Positions 16,760 to 25,685 of a stretch of DNA of 64,000 bases are shown here, piece by piece. Both the position numbers and the translations under genes were made by a program. Under the pieces are notes generated by a model, which did not search any database, was not told the DNA's origin, and saw only the letters and a program-made list of their open reading frames with translations. The stretch comes from DASYRM01 sp036004405 (lineage in GTDB: Bacteria > Acidobacteriota > Vicinamibacteria > Vicinamibacterales > UBA2999): NCBI GenBank assembly GCA_036004405.1, contig DASYRM010000190.1, positions 40,057 through 104,056 of the forward strand, written 5' to 3'. Numbering within the stretch: the first letter of the stretch is position 1; every line of letters begins with the position of its first letter.

Positions 16760-17965
16760 CTAATGTTTCGCCGCTCCGCCCGCTTGCGGAGCCTCGCTGC
16801 GAAACAAGGCGGCAAACAGCAGCAGGACGGCCAGCGCACCCGCGGCCGGGACGAGCCAGATCCGGGACCAGTCGTGGCCGCCGCCCGTGGCGTAGGCATC
16901 CACCACCCGCCCCGACGCCCACGAGCCGATGAACATCCCGACGCCCAGCGTGACGAACGCAATGAAGCCCTGCGCCGCCGACCGCAGGTCGGCCGGCGCC
17001 CGCTCGTCAACGTAGATCTGCCCGGTCACGAAGAAGAAGTCGTAGCAGATGCCGTGCAGCAGGATGCCGAGGTAGAGCATCCACGAAAGGCTTCCGGTGT
17101 TGCCCTGCGCAAAGAGCAGGTAGCGCGTGGCCCACGCGGCCATGCCGACGAGCAGCATCCACTTGACGCCGAGCCGCGTGAAGAACCACGGCATGACCAG
17201 CATGAAGCCGATCTCCGACATCTGGCCGAGCGTCATCTTGCCCGCCGCGTTGACCATGCCGAGCTCGTTGAGGAACGGGTTGGCGAAGGCGTAATAGAAC
17301 TGCAGCGGGATGCAGATGAGAAACGAGCCGAGCACGAAGACGGCAAACGAGCGCTCGCGCAGCATCTTCAGCGCGTCGAGGCCGAGCACGTCGGCGAGCG
17401 TGGCGCGGCGGCCGCGCTGCGGTGGCGTGTGCGGCAGCGCCAGCGAGAACAGCCCCAGCACGAGCGACGCCGCGGCCGCGACGCGCATCGGCACCGCGGT
17501 GGCCTCGAGGCCGAGCGAGCCGATCACCAGACCGGCGACGATCCAGCCGATCGTGCCGAGGACGCGGATGGGCGGAAACTCACGGCCCGGGTCGCGCATC
17601 TGCCGGAAGGAGATGGCGTTGCTGAGCGCCAGCGTCGGCATGAAGCAGAGCGCGTAGGCCAGCAGGGCGCCGTAGAACCCTCCGAACGCCGTGCGCGTGG
17701 ACGCAAAGAACAGCAGCGCCGCGCCGGCGACGTGCAGCACGCAGAGCAGCCGCTCGGTGGCGAAGAACCGATCCGCCACCATGCCGACGAAGAAGGGCGA
17801 GATGATCGCGGCGAGCGCCGTGGTGCCCGAAGCCAGGCCGATCTGCTCGCCCGAAAACCCGAGCGTCTGGCCGAGCCAGGTGCCGAGCGTCACCGACCAG
17901 GCGCCCCACACGAAGTACTGCAGGAACATCAGGGCCGACAGCGCGGCCCGCGTCCGGGGCGTCAT
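16760..17965 (-). CDS. MFS transporter, nucleoside:H+ symporter (NupG/XapB) type
   Basis: 401 residues with about 12 membrane helices. The N-terminus (LSALMFLQYFVWGAWSVTLG) and FVGMVADRFFATERLL are characteristic of the nucleoside-proton symporter branch of the major facilitator superfamily. Its ATG overlaps the stop of the sugar-isomerase gene by 4 nt, so translation is probably coupled. In Acidobacteriota and Planctomycetes this transporter type often sits beside sugar-isomerase-like genes, so the true substrate could be a sugar derivative. Confidence 0.85.
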   Translation of the reverse strand: MTPRTRAALSALMFLQYFVWGAWSVTLGTWLGQTLGFSGEQIGLASGTTALAAIISPFFVGMVADRFFATERLLCVLHVAGAALLFFASTRTAFGGFYGALLAYALCFMPTLALSNAISFRQMRDPGREFPPIRVLGTIGWIVAGLVIGSLGLEATAVPMRVAAAASLVLGLFSLALPHTPPQRGRRATLADVLGLDALKMLRERSFAVFVLGSFLICIPLQFYYAFANPFLNELGMVNAAGKMTLGQMSEIGFMLVMPWFFTRLGVKWMLLVGMAAWATRYLLFAQGNTGSLSWMLYLGILLHGICYDFFFVTGQIYVDERAPADLRSAAQGFIAFVTLGVGMFIGSWASGRVVDAYATGGGHDWSRIWLVPAAGALAVLLLFAALFRSEAPQAGGAAKH

Positions 17966-18876
17966 GCGAGGGCGCGCTTCGCGTAGTCGAAGCAGGTCCG
18001 TACTTCCTCGACCGGCCCGGCCGTTCCGCGGTGCTCGTACTCGACGTAGGCGCGCACCGGCCACTTCTCCTTCTTGAGCAGCTGCAGCGCCTGGGTGATC
18101 GGCGTGTCGCCCTGCCCCCACGCCACGTTGTCGCCCTGGTTCTTCTTGCGGTCCTTGAGGTGCAGGTTGGTGATGGCGGCGTGGTGCTCGCGAAGGTACG
18201 CCACCGCGTCGTAGTTGGCCGCCGTGAAGTGGCCGATGTCGAGATTGATCTTGAAGTGCGGCGACAGCGCCAGCGCGGCGGCAAAGCTTTCGGGCGTGGC
18301 AAACTCGTTGGGGTCGCTCGTGTTCGAGTGGTTGTGCACCGCCACGTTCATCTTGTGCTTGGCGGCAAACGGCGCGATTCGCTTCGCCACCGCCAGCGTC
18401 GTGGACGAGGTGATGAACCCGGCGCCGAGCGCCTTGGTGATCTCGAACCCGCGGTCGATCTCTTCGTCGGTGAAGTCTGCCCCCGGACTGTAGTTGTACG
18501 CCGCAATCGACAGCCCCGCGGACTCGAACTGCTTGCGGATGCCGCGGAAGTGGTCGAGCGGCGTCTCGAGCCGCCAGCGGCGCAGCGCCTCGCGCGCCTT
18601 CTGACGCTCCTCGGCCGACCCGCCGCGGCCGGCGGCGTTCACCGGCTCGATCTGCGGCGCCCACAGCTCGGTCTCGCTCAGGCCGGTGTCTTTCATGGCC
18701 TGGATGATCGCGGCGGTCGCGTCGCCCCCGGGCGTGCGCGGCAGCTCGCGGAACGAATAGCTCTGCACGCCGAGCCGCACGCCGCCGACGATGGTGTCCG
18801 CAAGCGCGCGTGCCGGCAGCGCCAATCCCGCGAGCGTCATCAGTCCAAATTCACGTCGTGTGTAGCGCATAGTCAT
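17962..18876 (-). CDS. Tat-exported sugar phosphate isomerase/epimerase-like TIM barrel
   Basis: 304 residues. The N-terminus MRYTRREFGLMTLAGLALPA carries a twin-arginine signal (RREFGL plus hydrophobic stretch). The mature protein is an AP-endonuclease-2/xylose-isomerase-like barrel: LGVQSYSFRELP, ALGAGFITSSTTLAVAKRIA, MNVAVHNHSN, INLDIGHFTAANYDA and NLHLKDRKKN hold the His, Asp and Glu metal sites expected of the family. The substrate is unknown. Co-translated with the MFS transporter, which suggests periplasmic sugar conversion followed by uptake (inference). Confidence 0.88.
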   Translation of the reverse strand: MTMRYTRREFGLMTLAGLALPARALADTIVGGVRLGVQSYSFRELPRTPGGDATAAIIQAMKDTGLSETELWAPQIEPVNAAGRGGSAEERQKAREALRRWRLETPLDHFRGIRKQFESAGLSIAAYNYSPGADFTDEEIDRGFEITKALGAGFITSSTTLAVAKRIAPFAAKHKMNVAVHNHSNTSDPNEFATPESFAAALALSPHFKINLDIGHFTAANYDAVAYLREHHAAITNLHLKDRKKNQGDNVAWGQGDTPITQALQLLKKEKWPVRAYVEYEHRGTAGPVEEVRTCFDYAKRALA

Positions 18877-18887
18877 CTCTCATCTTT

Positions 18888-18950
18888 CGTAGAGGCGGAC
18901 CCTGTGGGTCCGCCTGCAGGCGCACCTCAAAGGTGCGCCTCTACGTACGT
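18888..18950. repeat. composite palindrome, inverted copy of 12249-12308
   Basis: CGTAGAGGCGGACCC-TGT-GGGTCCGCC, then TGCA, then GGCGCACCT-CAA-AGGTGCGCC and CTACGTACGT. The two hairpins appear in the reverse order to 12249-12308, i.e. the whole element is flipped. Loops and two stem pairs differ while the pairing is kept. Confidence 0.85.
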
Positions 18951-18958
18951 TCCGGCCC

Positions 18959-20659
18959 CTACTGGTACAGCGCGAACGAATACAACGTGTCGCCGGCGGC
19001 CACCAGCACGTGCTGCCTGCCGCCGACGCGATACGTCTGCGGCGCGTTCGACACCGTGCCGATGCGCGCGTGCCACAGGGGCGAGCCGTTGGCCGGGTCC
19101 ATCGCAAAGAAGTTGCCGGAGATGTCGCCGCCGAAGAGGAGCTTTCCCGCCGTCGCCAGCAGGCCAGGCGCGCGCCCGGCGTTGCCGGCCGCGGTCGGGA
19201 AGCGGTGGCGCCACACCGTGCGCCCGGTCTTGTAGTCGATCGCCGTGATGTAGCTGCCCATCGTGGCCACGCCCACTTCGTCCTTGCCGCCCAGCCCCAT
19301 GGCGCCGCGCGGGTCGGTTTCGGTGAGGTAGTACATGGCGTAGGCTTCGGCGCTCGGCACGTAGAGCAGCCCGGTGTCGGGGCTGAAAGCCTGCGGCGGC
19401 CAGTTGGTGGCGCCGCTGTTGTTCGACGACACGAGCGCGCCGCCCACGTGATGGTCCTTGGCGGGAATGCGCCGCGGCTGCCCTTTGTCGTTCAGGCCGT
19501 CGGCCCAGTTGGCGGTGTCTGAGAACTTGCTGGTGACGAGGCGCTCGCCGGTGAGGCGATCGATCGTGAAGTAGTAGCCGTTGCGGCTCGCGGTGACCAC
19601 CAGCTTCCGCGGCCGGCCGTTGATGGTGCCGTCCACGAGAATCGGCGTCTGCGCCGAGTCCCAGTCGTGCGTGTCGTGCGGCGACGTCTGGAAGTACCAG
19701 GCCATCTTGCCGGTGTCCACGTTCACCGCCACGATGGCGCACGTGAACAGGTTCTCGCCCTCGCCGCGGGCCGTGCCGGTGTAGGCGGGCGTGGGATTGC
19801 CGGTGCCGAAGATGTAGAGCTTCGTCTCCGGATCGTAGCTGCCCGGCAGCCACGGGTGCCCGCCGCCGTTCCGCGCCGCATCGAGGTTCTTCCACGACTC
19901 GAGCCCTGGATCGCCGGGGTTCATCGGCACCGCGTACCACTTCCACTGCAGATCGCCCGATTCCGGATCGAACGACTGCAGATAGCCCGCCGAGTCGAGG
20001 TCGTTGCCGGTGCCGATCATCACGTGGTTGCCGACCACCACCGGTGCCGAGGTGAGGAAGTACTGCTGGCTGAAGGGCGCGATCTCCTTGTGCCAGCGTT
20101 CGCGCCCCGTCCGCGCGTCGAGGGAAATCAGGTAATCGTCCGGCGTGACGAAGAACAGGTAGTTCCCCCACATCGCGGCGCCGCGGTTGCCGATGTGGGT
20201 GCCGCCGCGCGTACGCCAGTAGAAGTGCCACAGCTCGCGGCCGTCCTGCGCATCGAGCGCCCACACGTTGTCGGGCGCGGTGACGTAGAGCACGCCGTTG
20301 ACCGCCAGCACGCCGCCTTTCACCACCGTGCCGCCGACGAAGTCGTTGTCGCCGACGCCGCCGACGATCGTCTCCGGCGGTTTCGGCCCGAACGCCGGCG
20401 GCGGCACCGGCACGGCCGGCCCGGGCCCCGCCACCAGCCGCGACGTCCAGGCCAGGCCGAGCCGCTTCACGTTCGTCTGGTTGATCTCGGTGAGAGCGCT
20501 GTAGCGGCGACTCGTGTAGTCGCCCGAGTAGGTGGGCCACGCGTCGGCCAGCGGCTTGAGGATCTGCGCGGGATCGAGGCCGCCGTCGGCGAAGAGGGCG
20601 CTCGCCGCGGCCACGAGTGCGACGGCAACGAGACGTGGCGCGCTCCGGTATGCGGTCAT
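18959..20659 (-). CDS. PQQ-type beta-propeller dehydrogenase (quinoprotein)
   Basis: 566 residues from the ATG at 20659, which overlaps the upstream cytochrome stop by 4 nt. A signal peptide (VAVALVAAASALFA) is followed by WPTYSGDYTSRRYSALTEIN and repeated tryptophan-docking motifs (WALDAQDGRELWHFYW, AVNVDTGKMAWYFQTSP). The active-site region reads HDTHDWDSAQTPILVD. Unlike the copy at 53188 it lacks the vicinal Cys-Cys over the cofactor, so PQQ binding is uncertain. Acidobacterial members without the site have been grouped as 'empty' quinoproteins. Likely partner: the dihaem cytochrome upstream. Confidence 0.85.
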   Translation of the reverse strand: MTAYRSAPRLVAVALVAAASALFADGGLDPAQILKPLADAWPTYSGDYTSRRYSALTEINQTNVKRLGLAWTSRLVAGPGPAVPVPPPAFGPKPPETIVGGVGDNDFVGGTVVKGGVLAVNGVLYVTAPDNVWALDAQDGRELWHFYWRTRGGTHIGNRGAAMWGNYLFFVTPDDYLISLDARTGRERWHKEIAPFSQQYFLTSAPVVVGNHVMIGTGNDLDSAGYLQSFDPESGDLQWKWYAVPMNPGDPGLESWKNLDAARNGGGHPWLPGSYDPETKLYIFGTGNPTPAYTGTARGEGENLFTCAIVAVNVDTGKMAWYFQTSPHDTHDWDSAQTPILVDGTINGRPRKLVVTASRNGYYFTIDRLTGERLVTSKFSDTANWADGLNDKGQPRRIPAKDHHVGGALVSSNNSGATNWPPQAFSPDTGLLYVPSAEAYAMYYLTETDPRGAMGLGGKDEVGVATMGSYITAIDYKTGRTVWRHRFPTAAGNAGRAPGLLATAGKLLFGGDISGNFFAMDPANGSPLWHARIGTVSNAPQTYRVGGRQHVLVAAGDTLYSFALYQ

Positions 20660-21528
20660 TTGAGCGTGACCAGGAAAGCGGTGACATTGTGGATGTCGGC
20701 GTCGGTGTACTTGCGCAGCAGATCCTTGTGCGGCGCCAGCGCGTCCGACACCTCTACTTTCGTGCGCGGGGTAATCCGGAACGAGCGGTACTCGCCGCCC
20801 GACGTGGTGAGCGACACCACGAAGTCGTCGATGCGGCCGAGCGTCCCGGTGACGGGCGCCTGCCCGGGCTCGGTGACGGTGACGGTCGGGGGCCGGGGCT
20901 TTGCCGGCGGCGGCGCGCCACGTCCGGTCATGCTGCCGGGCATGAGCCACGACTGCTGCAGCACGCGTTCGTCGGCGATGCGGCTGGCGATGCCACGGAG
21001 GTCGCCGGACGCGGAATGACACGAGCCGCAGGCTTCGTTGAAGTACGCCTCGCCCGCCTTGGCGTCGCCCACCACGATCGTCGCGGGCTTCTGGCGCGAC
21101 AGGTCGTAGCCGGCCACGCGGAAGGAATGGAGGAACACCGCCAGGTCGGCCACCTGGTCCGGCTTGAACGCGAACTTCGGCATCGCGCCGCGGCCTTGTT
21201 CGATCACCGGCCCGATCAGCTCGCCGTTCTGATCCGCCAGCACCAGCCCCGAGCGCAGCAGGCTCGGCCCGCCGTCGCCGCCGCGCGCGTCCTGCCCGTG
21301 GCAGAAGGCGCAGTTCGTCTTGAAGACGGCGGTGCCCCGCTCGAGCGCGGCAGGATCACCGGGAGGCCGGACGGGATAGGCGCCGATGCCGGCGGCGCCG
21401 ATGCGCCCCCGCCCGCCTTCGGGCGGCGTCGCGGCCTGCTGAGCCGAGAGCGCGGTGCTCAGCATCCAGAGGCACGCCAGCGAGAGTGCGAGACCTGACG
21501 ATCGCGTCACGGCGGCGAATGGTACCAC
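20656..21528 (-). CDS. dihaem cytochrome c, electron acceptor of the quinoprotein
   Basis: 290 residues with a signal peptide (LALSLACLWMLSTALSAQ). There are two haem-c sites: CAFCH (73-77) with GRGAMPKFAF supplying a likely axial Met, and CGSCH (167-171). The second cytochrome fold is interrupted by a Pro-rich insert (about 205-225) and a beta segment containing GTLGRIDDFVVSLTTSGGEY, ending with YTDADIHNVTAFLVTLK. This insert pattern is common in cytochromes next to acidobacterial quinoproteins. Periplasmic electron transfer is inferred from the haems and the 4-nt coupling to the quinoprotein. Confidence 0.88.
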   Translation of the reverse strand: MVPFAAVTRSSGLALSLACLWMLSTALSAQQAATPPEGGRGRIGAAGIGAYPVRPPGDPAALERGTAVFKTNCAFCHGQDARGGDGGPSLLRSGLVLADQNGELIGPVIEQGRGAMPKFAFKPDQVADLAVFLHSFRVAGYDLSRQKPATIVVGDAKAGEAYFNEACGSCHSASGDLRGIASRIADERVLQQSWLMPGSMTGRGAPPPAKPRPPTVTVTEPGQAPVTGTLGRIDDFVVSLTTSGGEYRSFRITPRTKVEVSDALAPHKDLLRKYTDADIHNVTAFLVTLK

Positions 21529-21558
21529 GCCTGAAACCGATTACATTGGAGATGGAAT

Positions 21559-21654
21559 GGTCAGGTGGGCCGGGTGGGTCGGGTAGGTCTGGTGGGGAAA
21601 ACTCTTGCCTACCTGACTCACCTGACCTACCTGACCTACCCGACCTACCTGACC
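21559..21654. repeat. inverted pair of 9-bp tandem repeat arrays
   Basis: 21608-21654 holds five 9-bp units close to CCTACCTGA. 21559-21596 holds about four units of the same sequence on the other strand. Together they can fold into a long imperfect hairpin with a short AAAACTCTTG loop. The array directly abuts the TAG stop of the cytochrome-quinoprotein gene (21655-21657). Three more units lie at 33745-33771. Confidence 0.75.
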
Positions 21655-23496
21655 CTATTTGCCGTCGACGCTGAACGCGAGAACGGCATTGCCGGCCATG
21701 AACCCGATCGAGCCGTAGCCCGAGTTCACGAACAGCATTCCGCCTGCTACGGTGGCGCCGGGACCATTCAGGCCACCGCCCTTTGCCGGCACACCGTTCA
21801 CGGTGCTCTCGTAGGCGTGCGCGGTGTCGACGTCCCAGATCACCTTGCCGCTGGACGAGTCGTAGGCGCGCAGGTGGCCATCGAGCGCCCCGGAAAAGAT
21901 CACGCCCGGCATCGCGCTCACAGCAGCCGGCTGCCCGGTGCTGCAGCCAGTCCGCGTGCCGCAGGTATCGCCGCTCGGCGGTGCCGTCCACCGCGGCTTG
22001 CCGTCGGCGAGGTTCACGCTCACGACGCCGCCGGCCTCACCAGGCTTCTTCTCGAACGCGTTCGAGAGCGAAACGAACGCCGACAAGCCGTCGGTGGCAA
22101 ATCCCCACTCGATGCCGCCAAGGACACCGCCGTCGCCGGCGCGCATCTTCCACACCATCTCACCGCTGTCGGCGTTCACGGCGTACAGCTCGCCCGATTT
22201 CTGTCCGGCAATCACGAGGCGACGGCCGTTGAGCGTGACGAGCGCGGTGGCGCTGCCGAAATCGTGGTCGGGGCCGGCCTTGGCCGGACAGTTCTCCTTG
22301 CCGGCGGTGTCGGCCCCGAGGCACGCCGTCGTCCACGCGTCGCCGGCCAGCGTCTGCCGCACCCAGGCGATCTTCCCGGTGTCCATCGCCAGCGCCATGA
22401 TGGCGTCGGTGGACGGCGCGGCCGGCTGTGAGTAGGCGTCGCCGGTGGCGAGGTAGACGCGGTTGCGCGCGGCATCAAGGGCCGGCGCGCCCCACACACC
22501 GGCGCCAGACGGTCCGAAGAGCTGCGTCCCGCGCGAGCTGCGCGTGGTCGGCTGCGGCTCCTCGGGAATCGTGTAGGTCTTCCAGATCGGCTTGCCCGAC
22601 GCCGCGTCGAGCGCGCTCACGCTGCCGCGGAAGGTGCAGCACTGGTAGGTGGGCAGGGCGCCCGACCCTTCCTCCATCGACGCGACGCCCACGAACACCC
22701 GGCCGTTGGCGAACGACACGCCGCCGGTGATGATGGCGTCGAGATGGTCCTCGACCTTCGTCTTCCACTTGAGCGCGCCGGTCTTGGCGTCAACGGCGTA
22801 GACCTGCGCGTGCGCGTCGCCGAAATAGACCACGTCTCCGCTGGTCTGGGTGACGACGAGCGGCGTGGAACGCACGGCCGCCGAGGCTTCGAACGCCCAC
22901 ACCAGACAGCCCGTCTGGGCGTCCAGCGAGTAGACGATGCCGTTGCGCGTGCCGACGAACGCGCGCGAGCCAACCACCGACACTTGCGATCCTGACGCCG
23001 ACACGCCGGGCATGCCGAACGCCCACTTCAATTTCAGCTTCGGCACGTCGGCCGCGGTCAGGCCGGCCGCCGCCGCGGACTGGAAGCGCGTGTTCCGCGC
23101 GTCGATGCCCCAGCCGTTCCAGCTCGCACCCGTGAACGGCGCGGAGGCGCCCGAGACGCCCGCGGCGCAGTAGGCGCTCTTGGGAATGACCTCGAGCGGC
23201 GCGCGATACGACCCGTTGGGCCGGCCGGTCACGAACTCGGCGACGGCCCGGCGTTCGGCGGGCGACAGGTTGGCGCCCTGCCGCCGCATGCTGAACGAGC
23301 TGAGCGCGGTCTCGACGTGCTCGGGCGTGAGCTCGCGCAGCGCCGCGCGCGTCGGCATCCGCGGCAGGCTGCCCTCGTGGCAGGCCGCGCAGTTCTGTTT
23401 GTAGACCGCCTCGCCCGATGACGACTGCGCCCGTGCCGGCGTAGCGGACCCGACCAGCGCCGCGGCAACGATGACACCCGCGCCCAGGAACCGCAT
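21655..23496 (-). CDS. PQQ beta-propeller protein with N-terminal haem c (polyvinyl-alcohol-dehydrogenase-like)
   Basis: 613 residues. ATG 23496 follows AGGAG at good distance; an ATG at 23511 is also in frame. A signal peptide precedes a cytochrome c domain (CAACH, 36-40) and an eight-bladed propeller with repeats such as YSLDAQTGCLVWAFEASAAV and YAVDAKTGALKWKTKVEDHL. A vicinal Cys pair occurs in TYQCCTFRGS, as in polyvinyl alcohol dehydrogenases, and supports a bound quinone. It would pass electrons from substrate to its own haem. The true substrate is not known. Confidence 0.87.
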   Translation of the reverse strand: MRFLGAGVIVAAALVGSATPARAQSSSGEAVYKQNCAACHEGSLPRMPTRAALRELTPEHVETALSSFSMRRQGANLSPAERRAVAEFVTGRPNGSYRAPLEVIPKSAYCAAGVSGASAPFTGASWNGWGIDARNTRFQSAAAAGLTAADVPKLKLKWAFGMPGVSASGSQVSVVGSRAFVGTRNGIVYSLDAQTGCLVWAFEASAAVRSTPLVVTQTSGDVVYFGDAHAQVYAVDAKTGALKWKTKVEDHLDAIITGGVSFANGRVFVGVASMEEGSGALPTYQCCTFRGSVSALDAASGKPIWKTYTIPEEPQPTTRSSRGTQLFGPSGAGVWGAPALDAARNRVYLATGDAYSQPAAPSTDAIMALAMDTGKIAWVRQTLAGDAWTTACLGADTAGKENCPAKAGPDHDFGSATALVTLNGRRLVIAGQKSGELYAVNADSGEMVWKMRAGDGGVLGGIEWGFATDGLSAFVSLSNAFEKKPGEAGGVVSVNLADGKPRWTAPPSGDTCGTRTGCSTGQPAAVSAMPGVIFSGALDGHLRAYDSSSGKVIWDVDTAHAYESTVNGVPAKGGGLNGPGATVAGGMLFVNSGYGSIGFMAGNAVLAFSVDGK

Positions 23497-23507
23497 GTCG
23501 CTTCTCC

Positions 23508-24560
23508 TCATGCTTTGACCATCACGCGCGGCGCCGGCGCGTTGGCGGTGACGCCGGGCGACAACCGGCAGAACTCTTCGTAGGGGAAATCGGACCCGAT
23601 CTGCTTCAGCTCCTTGATGAAGTGCTCGTCGATGCGGCGCGCCTGCGCGGGCGTGATCAGCTCCGACGCGCCACCATCGCTCCCCTTCCGCATCATCGCG
23701 GCGGGCGCCACGAGCGACAGGAACTTGCCGGTGCTGAACTTGTCGTCGATGGTCTTCATATAGCCGAACGACGACAGTTCGGTGACCTTGCGGATGATCT
23801 CGGGAGACTCGTCCACGCCGAGGAACGTGGCGACACGGCGGACCGAGCCTTCCAGGTCGCGGCGCATCTCCTTGAACGAGCAGATGAGCACGTTCGGTTT
23901 GTCCCGCTGGCCCCAGTAGCCGGCCGTCACCTTCCCCCATGAGCCGCCCATGAAGAAGTAGTCGGACAGGAAGATCTCCAGGAAGCTCGCCGGAGAGAGC
24001 TTGGTAAAGCTCAAAGGCCCGTCCTTGATGAAGAAGTAATAGCTCGAGACGAACACGTCCTTCGGGTCGCGGATCACGATGATGTATTTCGCCCTGGGCG
24101 AGTACGGGACGTCCTCCCAGCCGAAGTGCGTCTTGACGACGCGCTTGCCTTCGGGCGACGCCTTCCACACTCGGGGATCTTCGATCGGGATCGCGTAGCC
24201 CTGCATCGGTCCCATCAGTTTCGTGTCGGGCCACGGGACCACGCAGTGGATGTGTTCGTACTCACCCTTGCCGTGGAAGAGGAGCTGATGCGCGAGCTGC
24301 ATCATCCAGTTGGTGCCGCTCTTCACGTACGTCACCACGAACACGTCGTGTTCGGTCGGCTCGTACCCTTTGAACGGATTCCTGGTCGTGAGTTCTTTGC
24401 GCTGCCGATCCCGCATGCCGCGGAACATCTTGCCTTCGAGCTTGAACCGCTGCAGAACCCACATCACGGGTCCCATCAGGAACAGCATCGTGGCGAACAC
24501 GAGCCGCATCGGGAGTGGTGGCGGAGTGCGTTTGTAGGGGGCCATCGCAGCTAGGGTCAC
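23508..24560 (-). CDS. sulfotransferase (PAPS-dependent)
   Basis: 350 residues from GTG 24560, chosen because GGAGGG lies 7 nt upstream; an ATG five codons on is the alternative. A hydrophobic N-terminal helix (RLVFATMLFLMGPVMWVL) may anchor it. The PAPS signatures are clear: 5'-phosphosulfate loop YVKSGTNWMM (K80-S81), catalytic His in VKTHFG (H145), and 3'-phosphate site RDPKDVFVSSYYF (164-176). The fold is cytosolic-sulfotransferase-like with DEHFIKELKQIG near the end. The acceptor is unknown. Stands apart from its neighbours. Confidence 0.88.
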   Translation of the reverse strand: MTLAAMAPYKRTPPPLPMRLVFATMLFLMGPVMWVLQRFKLEGKMFRGMRDRQRKELTTRNPFKGYEPTEHDVFVVTYVKSGTNWMMQLAHQLLFHGKGEYEHIHCVVPWPDTKLMGPMQGYAIPIEDPRVWKASPEGKRVVKTHFGWEDVPYSPRAKYIIVIRDPKDVFVSSYYFFIKDGPLSFTKLSPASFLEIFLSDYFFMGGSWGKVTAGYWGQRDKPNVLICSFKEMRRDLEGSVRRVATFLGVDESPEIIRKVTELSSFGYMKTIDDKFSTGKFLSLVAPAAMMRKGSDGGASELITPAQARRIDEHFIKELKQIGSDFPYEEFCRLSPGVTANAPAPRVMVKA

Positions 24561-24606
24561 GGGGTTCCCTCCGGAGCCGAATGATAGATCCGATTCTTTT
24601 TCGTGG

Positions 24607-24626
24607 GGGCCGCCTTCAGGCGGCCC
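24607..24626. repeat. 20-bp palindrome GGGCCGCC-TTCA-GGCGGCCC
   Basis: Identical to the other copies in the window. It lies between the start of the sulfotransferase gene and the end of the ABC-2 permease gene. Confidence 0.85.
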
Positions 24627-24634
24627 GTGGCGAC

Positions 24635-25684
24635 TCATCGCCATCTAAAGATCTTGAGGGCGATGACAAACGGTACGATCCCCCAGGCGGCGAGAATCGC
24701 CAGCTCGGTGGCCACCTGGCGTGAGGCCAGCGACGCCCCCTCCAGAATCACGGCCCGCAGCGCGTCCACGAGCGCGGTGAGCGGCAGCGCCTGGACGAAC
24801 GGCTGCAGGGCGGGCGGGAAGCGCGACGCCGAGAAGAACACGCCGCTGGCGATCCACATCGGCAGCAGGATCAGGTTGACGAGGCCCGAGATGGCCTCGA
24901 ACGTCTTCGTGCGGCTCGCCGCCAGCAGGCCGATGCCGCCGCACGACAGCGCCCCGACGAGCGACACGATCGCCAGCGTCACCAGCGAGCCGCGCAGCGG
25001 CATGCCGATGACGTAACGGCCGAAGATCAGCGGGACCCCCACTTCCGGCAGCAGGAACAGCAGCCGCGCCAACACCTGCGCCAGCAGGTAGTGGCTGCGC
25101 CGCATCGGACTGGCGACCATGCGCTTGAGGAGCTTGCGCAAGCGCGCCTGCACGATCGAGAACGCGATCCCCCACACGCTGGTGGCGATGATGCCCATCC
25201 CCACCAGACCGGGAATCAGCCAGTCCACGTAGCGCGACCCCGGCAGCGATATGTGCTCCTCGGGCGCCGTCCACGGATCGGCGCGGCCGGCCGTCCGCTT
25301 GAGCGCATCGTCCAGCGCCAAACGGGCGGCACGGCTCTCGGCCCGGGCGGGGTCGAACCGGTAGGTGGGCGGCGTGCCGGGGACGAGCACGAGGTCCACC
25401 TCGCCGTCGCGCAGCGCGCGCGCTTCGTCGGCCGCCGACACGATGCGCGGCGCGAAGGCTTTCGACGCCGCAAGCGCGGCCCGCAGCGCGTCGGCCCCGT
25501 CGCCCTGACGGATGCCCACGGCCACCGGCGCGCTCCCCGACGAGGGAAAGGCAACCGCCATCGCCACCGACATCAGAATCGGGAAGATGAACGCCCAGAA
25601 GAGCGCTTCCGGCTCGCGGAAGATCTCGCGCAGCCGGGCCAGCGTGAGCTCGACGAGCGGATGAGAGGCACCGCCGCGGTTCAT
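24635..25684 (-). CDS. ABC-2 type transporter permease
   Basis: 349 residues in the ABC-2/YhhJ-DrrB layout. A first membrane helix (ALFWAFIFPILMSVAMAVAF) is followed by a periplasmic domain of about 120 residues, then VDWLIPGLVGMGIIATSVWG and four further helices, with the conserved cytoplasmic RLRKLLKRMVASPMRRSHYL loop. It pairs with the ATPase whose stop is 1 bp upstream of this start. Together they form an exporter of unknown substrate, inferred from the family. Confidence 0.9.
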   Translation of the reverse strand: MNRGGASHPLVELTLARLREIFREPEALFWAFIFPILMSVAMAVAFPSSGSAPVAVGIRQGDGADALRAALAASKAFAPRIVSAADEARALRDGEVDLVLVPGTPPTYRFDPARAESRAARLALDDALKRTAGRADPWTAPEEHISLPGSRYVDWLIPGLVGMGIIATSVWGIAFSIVQARLRKLLKRMVASPMRRSHYLLAQVLARLLFLLPEVGVPLIFGRYVIGMPLRGSLVTLAIVSLVGALSCGGIGLLAASRTKTFEAISGLVNLILLPMWIASGVFFSASRFPPALQPFVQALPLTALVDALRAVILEGASLASRQVATELAILAAWGIVPFVIALKIFRWR

Positions 25685-25685
25685 C

